Source: Colius striatus (lineage: Eukaryota > Chordata > Aves > Coliiformes > Coliidae). From it: a stretch of DNA of 64,000 bases. The stretch covers positions 4,391,501 to 4,455,500 of the forward strand of contig NC_084767.1 of NCBI RefSeq assembly GCF_028858725.1, written 5' to 3'. The translations under genes were made by a program, and so were the position numbers. Below, one piece after another: positions 25,254-35,040 of the stretch. Each line of letters begins with the position of its first letter. Position 1 is the first letter of the stretch. The notes under the pieces were generated by a model that saw only the letters and a program-made list of their open reading frames with translations, made no database searches and was not told the origin of the DNA.

Positions 25254-26170
25254 GTAAGTGCAGCTCAAAGCAATGCTAATGGGGAGCTCCTGGCTGGGGG
25301 TGTTTCCTGGGCTACAGGTTCACACAGCGTCGCCTTCAGCAGGTCGTCACCAATGTCAGGAGGCAGCTCCCCTTCTCACCTTGTGTTTGCAAACAAGCGT
25401 GAGTGAGTAGCTGCCACACAGATATATGCAGGGGTAAATCCCCCAGAAAATTATGAGGCATGAGAAAACAAGCAGCAGGTAGGGAAGGAGGGATCACGAG
25501 GGGAAGGGTATGGCTGGTTGTCAGGTTTGTGTTCAAAAGGGATTTTTATAGACCCAGTGTTTTATCCAAGAGGTAGAACCTGCCTTGGTCTGGGCAATGC
25601 TTTTTGTGAGCACAGCTCTGCCTTAAGCATGTGTGTTGCTGCTGGACAGTAATTGTTCCCTGAGTACTGCCACAGCTTGGGCATCAGAGATCACTTTTGA
25701 TCTAGTGCTGGTGACCAGCTACAGTGCTTCTCCTTTCCTCTTGTTAAGGATTCTGTCAGAAAAGCAGACATTGATAACTTTGTAAAGCAGGTTTTTCTTA
25801 TTTAAAGCAATGCCCTTTTCTGGCTGCCACTGACCTGACAGTGAGACAGTGATAGCTTGAGGCTACTGCTGCTGGAGAGGTCGAGACCACGGGGAAGTGA
25901 CTTCACACCGCAGACGACGGCTGTCAGATAACCCCTTGCTCCATTCATTGAAGCACAAGGACAGAAATCACACTGGATTTCTGGAGACAGCTCTGGACGT
26001 CACAGCCACAATTAAACACCTGTATCATTACTAAGGGGCAGCACTTCATTCAGCAGCTGGAGTCTCTCCTGAAGTGGGGTGGGAGCGATTCCTGGGGCTG
26101 AGGGGCATCTTGGCAGGGTTTGGGTGCCTGTCAGCCCCACGGCAGGCTCAGCTCTCTCCTGTGTTTGCAG
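25254..26170 (+). other. NEURL1B: NEURL1B intron 3
   Basis: This 0.9-kb intron is bounded by GTAAGT and a CTGTGTTTGCAG acceptor. Nothing else is visible in it. Confidence 0.85.
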
Positions 26171-26296
26171 GCACTGTGCAGTCCAGCCCAGTGACCGTCT
26201 CTCCCTCAGGATCCCCGGGCGGCTCGCAGTACGACAGCGACTCGGACATGGCCTTCAGCGTCAACAGGTCCTCGTCTGCCTCAGAGTCATCACTCG
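26171..26296 (+). CDS. NEURL1B: NEURL1B exon 4: serine-rich linker
   Basis: This 126-bp exon follows the GTGTTTGCAG acceptor, is phase 1 at both ends, and ends at a GTGAGG donor. It encodes the spacer between NHR2 and RING: (G)TVQSSPVTVSPSGSPGGS, then QYDSDSDMAFSVNRSSSASE and SSL. It corresponds closely to the human NEURL1B segment with SDSDMTFSVNQSSSASESSL. It is low-complexity, serine-rich and probably disordered. The minisatellite begins only 80 bp downstream of this exon's donor. Confidence 0.94.
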
Positions 26297-26376
26297 GTGA
26301 GGAGAGCTCAGGAGAGCTACACCCAGACAGGGAGCTGGGCTGACAGACCGTGCTGGGGCTGTGCAGGACAGCAGGG

Positions 26377-28290
26377 CATGGTTACAGGGGAGCTGGTGCA
26401 TGGATAGATGGTGTATGTATCCATGGTTACAGGGGAGATGGTGCATGGTTTATGTATCCATGGTTACAGGGGAGCTGGTGCATGGATAGATGGTGTATGT
26501 ATCCATGGTTACAGGGGAGCTGGTGCATGGATAGATGGTGTATGTATCCATGGTTACAGGGGAGATGGTGCATGGATGGATGGTGTATGTATCCATGGTT
26601 ACAGGGGAGATGGTGTATGTATCCATGGTTACAGGGGAGATGGTGCATGGATAGATGGTGTATGTATCCACGGTTACAGGGGAGATGGTGCATGGATAGA
26701 TGGTGTATGTATCCATGGTTACAGGGGAGCTGGTGCATGGATAGATGGTGTATGTATCCATGGTTACAGGGGAGATGGTGTATGTATCCATGGTTACAGG
26801 GGAGCTGGTGCATGGATAGATGGTGTATGTATCCATGGTTACAGGGGAGATGGTGTATGGATGGATGGTGTATGTATCCGTGGTTACAGGGGAGATGGTG
26901 CATGGATAGATGGTGTATGTATCCATGGTTACAGGGGAGATGGTGTATGTATCCATGGTTACAGGGGAGATGGTGCATGGATGGATGGTGTATGTATCCA
27001 TGGTTACAGGGGAGATGGTGCATGGATGGATGGTGTATGTATCCGTGGTTACAGGGGAGATGGTGCATGGATAGATGGTGTATGTATCCATGGTTACAGG
27101 GGAGATGGTGTATGTATCCATGGTTACAGGGGAGATGGTGCATGGATAGATGGTGTATGTATCCATGGTTACAGGGGAGCTGGTGCATGGATAGATGGTG
27201 TATGTATCCATGGTTACAGGGGAGATGGTGTATGTATCCATGGTTACAGGGGAGCTGGTGCATGGATAGATGGTGTATGTATCCATGGTTACAGGGGAGA
27301 TGGTGTATGGATGGATGGTGTATGTATCCGTGGTTACAGGGGAGATGGTGCATGGATAGATGGTGTATGTATCCATGGTTACAGGGGAGATGGTGTATGT
27401 ATCCATGGTTACAGGGGAGCTGGTGCATGGATAGATGGTGTATGTATCCATGGTTACAGGGGAGATGGTGTATGGATGGATGGTGTATGTATCCATGGTT
27501 ACAGGGGAGCTGGTGCATGGATAGATGGTGTATGTATCCATGGTTACAGGGGAGATGGTGTATGGATGGATGGTGTATGTATCCATGGTTACAGGGGAGA
27601 TGGTGTATGTATCCATGGTTACAGGGGAGATGGTGCATGGATGGATGGTGTATGTATCCGTGGTTACAGGGGAGATGGTGCATGGATAGATGGTGTATGT
27701 ATCCATGGTTACAGGGGAGATGGTGTATGTATCCATGGTTACAGGGGAGATGGTGCATGGATGGATGGTGTATGTATCCGTGGTTACAGGGGAGATGGTG
27801 CATGGATAGATGGTGTATGTATCCATGGTTACAGGGGAGATGGTGTATGTATCCATGGTTACAGGGGAGATGGTGCATGGATGGATGGTGTATGTATCCA
27901 TGGTTACAGGGGAGCTGGTGCATGGATAGATGGTGTATGTATCCATGGTTACAGGGGAGATGGTGTATGTATCCATGGTTACAGGGGAGATGGTGCATGG
28001 ATGGATGGTGTATGTATCCGTGGTTACAGGGGAGATGGTGCATGGATAGATGGTGTATGTATCCATGGTTACAGGGGAGCTGGTGCATGGATAGATGGTG
28101 TATGTATCCATGGTTACAGGGGAGATGGTGCATGGATAGATGGTGTATGTATCCATGGTTACAGGGGAGATGGTGCATGGTTTATGTATCCATGGTTACA
28201 GGGGAGCTGGTGCATGGATGGATGGTGTATGTATCCATGGTTACAGGGGAGCTGGTGCATGGATGGATGGTGTATGTATCCATGGTTACA
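26377..28290 (+). repeat. Minisatellite array, 46 units of 45/30/37 bp
   Basis: A tandem array fills most of the intron between NEURL1B exons 4 and 5. Starting each unit at CATGGTTACAGGGGAG, I count 34 units of 45 bp, 10 of 30 bp and 2 of 37 bp (26422-26458 and 28154-28190), total 1904 bp, plus a final partial CATGGTTACA at 28281-28290. The 30-bp form lacks a 15-bp block containing GATAGATGG or GATGGATGG; the 37-bp form lacks 8 bp. Point variants recur: GAGCTGG versus GAGATGG, GGATAGATGG versus GGATGGATGG, GTGCATGG versus GTGTATGG, and TCCATGG versus TCCGTGG. Variant types are interspersed, as expected from repeated unequal exchange. Because 45 and 30 are multiples of three, long frames stay open on both strands; they are not genes. 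Confidence 0.97.
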
Positions 28291-28426
28291 AAGTGATGGG
28301 AAGATTTTTCACAGCTTGAAGAAGGGCTGCATGTTGTTTCACACTTTGTCAGTCTGCCTAATGAAGTGGCCCCTGGGGGGCTGCCTTTGCTGCAGCAACA
28401 GTGCTGCAACAGCGGGGCTGCAGTGT

Positions 28427-28606
28427 CATAGAATCAATCATAGAATCTTTTGGTTGGAAAAGTCCTTTAAGATCATTGAGTCCTGACACTGCCCTCACAC
28501 TGCCAAGCCCACCACTAAATCATGTCCCTCAGCACCTCATCTCTGCATTTTTTAAATATCTCCAGGGATGGGAACTCCACCACTTCCCTGGGCAGCCAGT
28601 TTGTTT
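28427..28606 (-). mobile_element. CR1 LINE 3' end, minus orientation
   Basis: The + strand reads TCATAGAATCTTTTGGTTGG, AAGTCCTTTAAGATCATTGA, the CACACTGCCAAGCCCACCAC block and CTCCAGGGATGGGAACTCCA, i.e. the reverse complement of a CR1 3' UTR and the end of its ORF2. It is 5'-truncated and antisense to NEURL1B, between the minisatellite and the RING exon. Confidence 0.9.
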
Positions 28607-28743
28607 GGCCAAACAAGCCAAGCGATGGCTAAGGAAGGAAAGAAGAGCCTTTAAAATTAACTTGAAAGTGCATGTGTTGTACAGCATCAGTTTAGTCACC
28701 AGGATGGTGTAAAACGCCCTCGTTTCTCCCTTCTCTTTTACAG

Positions 28744-28988
28744 TGACTGCTCCCAGCTCTCCCCTGAGTCCCCCTATCTCCCCCATCTTCCCCCCTCCGG
28801 AGCCATCGAGCAGCAAGAACGGGGAATGCACCGTCTGCTTTGACAGCGAGGTGGACACGGTGATCTACACCTGCGGACACATGTGCCTCTGCAACACCTG
28901 TGGTCTTAAGCTGAAGAAGCAGCTCAACGCCTGCTGCCCAATCTGCCGACGGGTCATCAAAGATGTTATTAAGATCTACCGCCCGTAG
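28744..28988 (+). CDS. NEURL1B: NEURL1B exon 5: C-terminal RING finger
   Basis: This terminal coding exon (245 bp) enters in phase 1, completing a Val codon with the last base of exon 4, and ends with TAG at 28986-28988. It encodes a proline/serine stretch ([20 protein letters not shown]) followed by a C3HC4-type RING. Zinc-ligand landmarks are [16 protein letters not shown] and CCPICRR, after which the protein ends DVIKIYRP. The RING recruits the E2 and gives the ligase activity. All expected Cys/His ligands are present, so the domain looks intact. The C-terminus matches recalled human NEURL1B almost residue for residue. Confidence 0.96.
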
Positions 28989-31900
28989 CGCCCGGCCGGG
29001 GCCGCAGGAAGGGGGAACGCCGCTAGCAGTAACCATGCCTTTCCGTCCCTGCTTATGGGTTATCGTGCTGGTCAGTTGTTATCAAGTGGCTCGTTATCTG
29101 TGTTTCCTTATTTGACTTGGTAGGGCACAATTCAGGGATCAAATTGAGCTGAGGATCGCGTGGGGCCCGAAGGCGCAGCTGCCGTGTGCCCACGGAGCCA
29201 ATCTGGGAAACGCGGGCGCATCCGGGAAATCGCAGCCTGGACCAACCCAGATGCAAATAGCTCTTTTTTTTTGCTGCTCCTCAGGAGAAGGAGGCTCGCT
29301 GTGGTGTGGATCCAGAAGGGGAGATTGCCACTTGGTCAGTGCTCTGGGTGCCACTGGGTTTCCCAACCCCGAAATGCCAACAGCTCTGGGCTGCCAGGTG
29401 CTTGTGCTGTGGTGGAACAAAATTAGGACAAGGCCCAGTGGGAGAGTTCAAAGGAGACAAAAGTGATCTGGAAATGTCATGTTCATCTGTGTAAGGGGAA
29501 CTAGCTAAGGCCAAAATAGTAGCATGGCCAGATTCTCACTTGTTTGGGTTTTGCTCTCCTGAACAGGCTTCTAGGCGTGTGGAGAAGCTCATCTGTACTT
29601 AGATAGTGCAGCTTTTAATTTCCTTGGCAGAGCAGGGACTTCTGGCCAGGGAGGCTGAGACCCAGGGAAGAGCCATGGGGTAGCAGTGGGGAGCACGAGC
29701 CTGCTCAGAGCCCCAGCCAACTCCAAGTGCTGCGGCAGCAGCGACGGGCTGTTGAGGCACCGCTCGTGTATCTGGTTGCTGAAGCCATAACTTGCAGCCT
29801 GTGGATGAGAGGGGTGTTGGGATGGGCACACTGCAGTCCTGGCTTGGAAAGAGCATGGGGCTACTGCCCTCTGCAAGGGGATGGTGTGTGGCACTTCCAG
29901 GCACACACCTGCATTTTGTTCTGCTCCTCTTCACAGGCAGCGTAGCCGCCGTCTCGCTCCATCCCTCCTGGCTCACCTCAGCCCTTCCCCTGCAGCTAGT
30001 GCTGTGCAGGGCTCAGCTTTCCTCGTGCCCCACCACAGAGGCTTTTTGGAGCCTGGGGTGAGAAATTAATTTCTGACCCAGTCCCAGCAGGGTCTCCTTT
30101 TCTTCTTGGGGACTATGTGCTGATTTTACCTGCTTTCTCCTGCCTTTCCAGGTTTCCCAGCACAGCTCCCAGCTGCCTGGACACTGGGTCCCAGCAGTAC
30201 ATGAGAACTTACTGAGATGAACAGGGATCTATCCCATTTGGCTTTACTTGAGAGCAGGAAAGGAAAAGGCTCTGGGGCTATTATTAGGTGTTGGGACTTT
30301 ATTTCAGTTGTGCTATTAGACAGCTCCAAGGAGCAGCATCCTAAATGAATGGGGCAGCATCTGAGCATGTAGCACTGGGGCTGGCATGAGGGGCTCGGAG
30401 TCCTTCTTGCTGCTCCCACAGGAGCTGCCCTCAAGTCCCAGTCCTTCCCAGTCTCTTTCAGCCCGAGCCTGGCTGGTTTCCAGCTGGTTCAGGTTTGTAA
30501 ACAGGGGAAGAGAGAGGATGCAGATGAGCAGATAAGAGAGGGGCCAGTGTCATTCTGTCGGTGACTGTGTGCCACCAAGTGGGTAAGAACAGCTTGCTTC
30601 AGAAAGGTGCAATTTCCACATTTTAGTCCAGAACAAAGGAATAGCAACCCTTGTACATTTCAGGGCTTCTGGACACAGAGGGCAGCCTGCTGCTGTGGGT
30701 GGCTGTCACCTCGCCTCACCATTCCCTGTCTCCTCTGAGGCGTCAGTAGCCGTGGGTGCCACTGCCCAGGTTGGGGTTTGGCAGAGCTGGCGATGCTGTG
30801 CTTGGCTACTTGGCCCAATCCCAGCCGACTCTGCCATCAGGGAGAGCTCACCTGGGGGGGGACAGCTCAGCCTCATCCTGCAGCCAGCTGTAGCTGCCAG
30901 CTCACAGAGAAATCTTTCTCTTCTTGTTTTTCTGGAAGAGCTAATTAATGTTTTCATTGAGTGTATAGCTGAGAGGCTGCTGTAGAGTGAGACATCCCCC
31001 CTCTGCCCTGCTGCATGGGTGCCAGAGCCTGTCGGCTTTGCAGAGCTCTTTTTGGCGCCTCGGCTCCTGCTGCTGGCTGTGTCACTGCCAAGCATGCCTG
31101 GCCCTCTGCAGAGCCACGGGCATTGTGAATGTGCCACCGGGTGACTTACACCTTTGCAAAAGGAGGCAGCAAAGGCAGCTTTCTATCAGCTGGAGTCTCA
31201 TCCAGCTGCCCTCCACCCGGGCACTGCAGACGTTGCCTTTGCAGAGGCCCCCCAGCCCCGTGTTTGCAGCTCAGGCTCTGGCTGTGGTCAGTGGGCACAG
31301 CACTGTGGTGGCAAAACCACGTGAGGATGGGCTGAAAGGGCAGGTGGGTCAGGGTCTGCCTGCTGAACTGGCTGCAGTGGGAAGCTACTGCATGATGAGG
31401 AATCCCAGGGAAGTTGTCTGACTCCTCAGCGAGCGATGTGCTCGGATCAGGCCTGGGCTGGCTTCCCCCAGCAGCCATCACAGGGGCTGCTGTCCCAGTT
31501 TCAGGGGTGTCTTGTCCCTTTTGGTGGCTTCACACAACTACAGGTATGAGCAGAGCCCCTTGGCTTGGCTGGCACCTCAGGTCCTCAATCAGCAGAGCTA
31601 ATTGCATACCTATGGGTGGTTGGGGATCTTTTCGGTGTAGCTCTGTCTTTGTGAAATACCGAATCGACCCCAGGCTGTGTCTGAGCTGTTTGGGACACGT
31701 TGCACAGGCAGAATTCTTGCTGTAGCAGCTCAGAGCAGTTTCTAGAAGGGCAACACCAGAGAGGCAGCAGCTCAGCCCGGATCTGGAGGGTGGCCTTGCA
31801 GCGAGCAGGACATGAGAGCAGTGGCTGTGTCGCTCTGCCTGTCCCAGAGCAACAGGAGTTTTCCAAAACAGGCCTCTCAAAAATCAAAAGATTTCCAGGA

Positions 31901-32142
31901 AAAGGTAGCCTCTTACAGATTTCATTGTCAGTACTCGTATTGCTATTTTTTTTAACCAGTCCAATGATATCTGATTTGTACAGGAGATCTGTTTGTGCCT
32001 TATAAGGGTGTCTGTGCACTTTTTATCCTTTTTAAAGCAACTTTTAAAAAGAAGAAGAAAAAAAAAACCCAACAGGGGGAGAAAAACAACACAGATCAAT
32101 GGTAGTTTTATAGAATTTTGTGTTCACTGAGAATCCTGCTTT

Positions 32143-32169
32143 TTATATATATACATATATATATATATA
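32143..32169 (+). repeat. (TA)n microsatellite in NEURL1B 3' UTR
   Basis: An alternating T/A tract, interrupted by one ACA, lies in the AT-rich distal 3' UTR. Confidence 0.9.
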
Positions 32170-32563
32170 GGAGTGAAAAAGTGTTTATTTCCATGGATTT
32201 CCCCCCTTCTCTCCTCCTAACCTATTACTTTAAACATTTACGAAAACAAAAAGAAGGAAAAAGATGGGGAAACTCTTTCACCTTCTCCCTTTCTGAGACA
32301 GTTACTCTCTTATTGTTACCTTTAAGATTCAATACTGTGACCTGTACATCATGTTTAAGCTGAATCAGATTTTGGACCTCTGTTATTAGGCTTTTGAAGC
32401 AAAATTCATTTGGGGGGAGCGAGGGAGGGGGAGGGCATCGCACGAGGGAGGGAGCTGCACTTCTACATGTCAGTGCTCTATAGCGTTGTGTTCAGTGCTG
32501 TGTGTTTTACTTTTGTCCATTTACCTGTTTTACATTAATATAATTTTACTTGTTTATGAAACA

Positions 32564-32569
32564 AATAAA
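32564..32569 (+). promoter_or_regulatory. NEURL1B: NEURL1B polyadenylation signal AATAAA
   Basis: A canonical AATAAA lies 3.6 kb after the stop. It is followed after about 20 nt by a GT-rich stretch (GTGTGCCCAGGTGTTTGTG) that fits a downstream element, so cleavage is expected near 32580-32590. Confidence 0.8.
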
Positions 32570-32590
32570 ACTCTGGCTTGTAAAGAGTGT

Positions 32591-35015
32591 GCCCAGGTGT
32601 TTGTGTTTGAGCTGGAAGGTGAGGGAGTCCTTCGTTTCCAATACTAAAACCTAGTGGCAGGGCACCTTCAATCAGCTCAGGCACCTCTGCTTCAGGAAAA
32701 AGGTGTTGGGAACTTTAAATACCTGAGCATGAGCTTTGATTTGCTCCTGGGAGGTCACTGCACAGCAGCTGATCAGTCCCTTGAAGGGCAGGGCAGGGAA
32801 GGATTCCTGACTTGTTTAACCTACCTCTTGTCCAGCCCCTGCAGTAAAAGCAGGGTGTGTTTTAGGGCTACAGAGGTGTGGGAGTAGATTGTGTGGCAGA
32901 TGCCCTCTCCCACACCCAGAACTGCTCATCCAACCATCTCAGGCAAGGCAGCTGCCAGGCTGGCTCTGCTCCTGTGCCTGTGCTGGGGCTGTGGCAGCCA
33001 GGGGACCCTGCCATGGCTCAAGGAGGGTGTGATGCAGACACACGCAGGACAGCTGCTGCTGCTGCTGATGATTTTCCTTCTTTTTGTTCTGTAGCAAGGC
33101 CTGGCTCTTTACTTCACAAGCAGAGGCCAACAGAAGGCTGCTCTGTAAACTGTTTATATCCCAAAATGGGGCCTGCTGAAGCCAGACACCAGTCACACAG
33201 CCTCAGACGGGGTTGAAAGCAGAGTGGAGGAACTCATTCATAACTGTGGCCTGGCAAGAACATGGCCAGAGCTAAGCATTTGCATGAAAAGCCCTGCAAG
33301 CCACAGGTGATAAAGGAGCCTGACAATGGCTGTTTCTGCCAAAATACCTTTTTAACAACTCTGCTGTGGGCTGCTGATGTATGTGGGCAAGCAGGTGCCC
33401 ACTCCTGGCACGAGACACATGCTGCAGGCAGGTGAGCAAACACCAGCTGCTTTGGGAAAGCCCCGATGCTCCATGCAACACAGCTGACACCCAGCTGTTA
33501 CCTGCTGCCTGCACAGCCCTGCTTGTGGTCCTTGCAGCCCTGTGCAGGGGCTGTGCAGACTAGGTGGGTTATGGCTACCTGAAAGTCAAGGGTGAGCGTG
33601 GACAAGGCTTGCACATCCCCAGGCTGGCAGGCGGTCAGCTGGCCAGTGGGAGATACTCTTGTATATACGTCTTTTTTCTCCCCCTTCTCGCCTGCCTCTT
33701 AGCAAGCACTACATGTGTGCAATACCACGGTCCTCTGCTAGGGGGCACTCGGGCTCTGGAGTCCAATCCCTCCGTTTGCCTGAGCCTTTTCAATTAATGC
33801 AGCTTCATTCCCTGCCCAGCACAAACCCCCAAGAGCCCCTCACATGGGCACTCTCTCATTTCCTAAAAATCATCAGGCTCACCCTGCTGTCTCCATTTGC
33901 TGAGACACCCCCTTTCAGGCTTGGGCACAGAGGTGAGACCCAAAGATTCCTGTGACTCTCTCTGCCTCCAGGCACCACTGTGTGTGTGGCGGGGTCCCCT
34001 CCCACTTCAAAGTGAGGGTCCACATGGTGTTCACAAACCTGGAGGGACCAGCAGCACTCACAAATACAGTGGGGTTTTTAGGTTGCCCATAGGCTGTGTG
34101 AGGTCTCTGCTGCAGCAGTGAACAGTGCTGGCCTGGAGTAGGGAGGAAAGCGACCTGATCTAGGTGAACCTGCTTTAGCATGGGGTTGGACTAGATGATC
34201 TCTGAAGGTCCCTTCCAACCCCTACCATTCTATGATTCTATGAGTGCAGCCACAGCTGCCTGGTTGGATGGAGGGATGGCACATCCCTCTGATGCAGGGC
34301 TGGGAGGCTCAGCTGTGCAATGCTCCTCTGTCCACTTTTTCATAGGGAGGGGAAGCAAAAAAAACTAAAGCTTTGCTGAGCACTGTGTAACCTAGCAACG
34401 ATATTTCACCTCACAAGCACCAGGGTACACATAGTGCAAAGTGGGGATCAGGCTAAAAGCCTACAGTGGGAGTGTTGATGTGGCAGCAGCTCCCCAGCCA
34501 CAGCTGCACAGGCAACACATCCCCCTGTGCCAGAGCAGCACAGACACTGTCCCTGTACCCACTGAATGCTGCTCTGGCAGTGTTTCCAGCATGGGACACC
34601 CAACAGGTGACCTGGGGCACAGCAATGACAGAGAAACTGGGCTATTCATGGCCAGGAACCCTAAGTCAAAAGTCTGAGCACTGTTACCAGTCCCAGCCCT
34701 GCTACAAGAGACAGTGCAGCCAGAAGCCCTTGCTGCAGACCCTCATGAAGCCAGGCAACACAGCAGCACCCAGACAATTTCCCAGAGGACAAAAGCACCC
34801 AAGGACAGAGAAATGCTTTACCTGGGGCTGGCTCCTCTGCAGCACAAGGAGAGCAGCTCAGTGGCTCTGGGCTCCTCGCTGGTACCACTGTTGCAGCCAT
34901 GTGCCATGTGCCAGACCCTGAACCAGCTCCCTGGGCAGAGGTGCCACGGCTGTGGGCAGGAGACAGCACTCTGGATGTATACCAGCCAGACACAGGTTCA
35001 CAAGGGTGCTTGAAA
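32591..35015. other. Short intergenic gap between convergent genes
   Basis: About 2.4 kb separates the inferred 3' end of NEURL1B from that of SH3PXD2B. It contains the second CR1-tailed element (33990-34242) and otherwise unremarkable sequence. I see no gene; short open frames on both strands have no recognisable domain. Confidence 0.65.
33990..34242 (+). mobile_element. CR1-tailed interspersed element, copy 2
   Basis: This is the second copy of the element at 12549-12800, sharing its left boundary at CGGGGTCCCCTCCCAC. It differs by about a dozen changes including a 2-nt indel. The 3' ~90 bp is a CR1-type tail (GCGACCTGATCTA, GGTTGGACTAGATGATCT, CATTCTATGATTCTATG). The high similarity suggests a relatively young family still recognisable as one source. 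It lies between the 3' ends of the two genes. Confidence 0.65.
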
Positions 35016-35034
35016 CCAGTCAAGCAGTTTTCTT

Positions 35035-35040
35035 TTTATT
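35035..35040 (-). promoter_or_regulatory. SH3PXD2B: SH3PXD2B polyadenylation signal (minus strand)
   Basis: TTTATT on the + strand is AATAAA on the minus strand, the first I noticed downstream of the SH3PXD2B stop. It is followed on the minus strand by a GTGAACCTGTGTCTGG stretch about 20 nt on, a plausible GT-rich downstream element. Confidence 0.6.

Larger units (their letters stand above)
26297..28743 (+). other. NEURL1B: NEURL1B intron 4 (minisatellite plus CR1)
   Basis: The intron runs from the GTGAGG donor to a pyrimidine-rich TTCTCTTTTACAG acceptor. About 78% of it is the minisatellite. A minus-oriented CR1 3' end follows at 28427-28606, so very little unique sequence remains (26297-26376, 28291-28426, 28607-28743). 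Confidence 0.93.
21182..32590 (+). other. NEURL1B: NEURL1B gene, exons 2-5 (first exon outside or unrecognised)
   Basis: Four coding exons (21182-21742, 24546-25253, 26171-26296, 28744-28988), all joined by phase-1 introns, give 546 codons plus stop. This is nearly the full length of human NEURL1B (about 555 aa) without its roughly 10-aa first exon. NEURL1B (Neuralized-2) is a RING E3 ligase with two neuralized homology repeats; the family promotes ubiquitination and endocytosis of Notch ligands of the Delta/Jagged type at the plasma membrane. Assignment to NEURL1B rather than NEURL1 rests on the recalled human sequences: the NHR1 start PPRFHSQAKGKNVRLD, the linker SDSDMAFSVNRSSSASESSL and the C-terminus DVIKIYRP all match NEURL1B and not NEURL1. 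The polyadenylation signal is at 32564. Confidence 0.93.
28989..32590 (+). other. NEURL1B: NEURL1B 3' untranslated region
   Basis: About 3.6 kb runs from the stop codon to the first good polyadenylation signal at 32564-32569. No coding exon is visible in it; the open frames on both strands are chance. The distal 700 bp (about 31900-32580) is AT-rich, holds a TA dinucleotide tract at 32143-32169, and contains GCACTTT at 32016-32022, a match to the miR-17-family seed site. The AT-rich composition of the last part suggests regulatory UTR sequence, but this is inference. Confidence 0.75.

Noticed and set aside
26377..28290. CRISPR-like direct repeat array
   Set aside because: The whole unit repeats without unique spacers, and the context is an intron of a vertebrate gene.
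26350..28486. Very long open frames (648 and 692 aa on +, 583 and 568 aa on -) over the tandem array
   Set aside because: They are translations of 45/30-bp repeat units, lie in the intron between two well-matched NEURL1B exons, and are frameshifted at the 37-bp units.
21182..28988. Assignment to NEURL1 rather than NEURL1B
   Set aside because: The exon sequences, the serine-rich linker and the C-terminus DVIKIYRP match NEURL1B; NEURL1 ends differently and lacks this linker.
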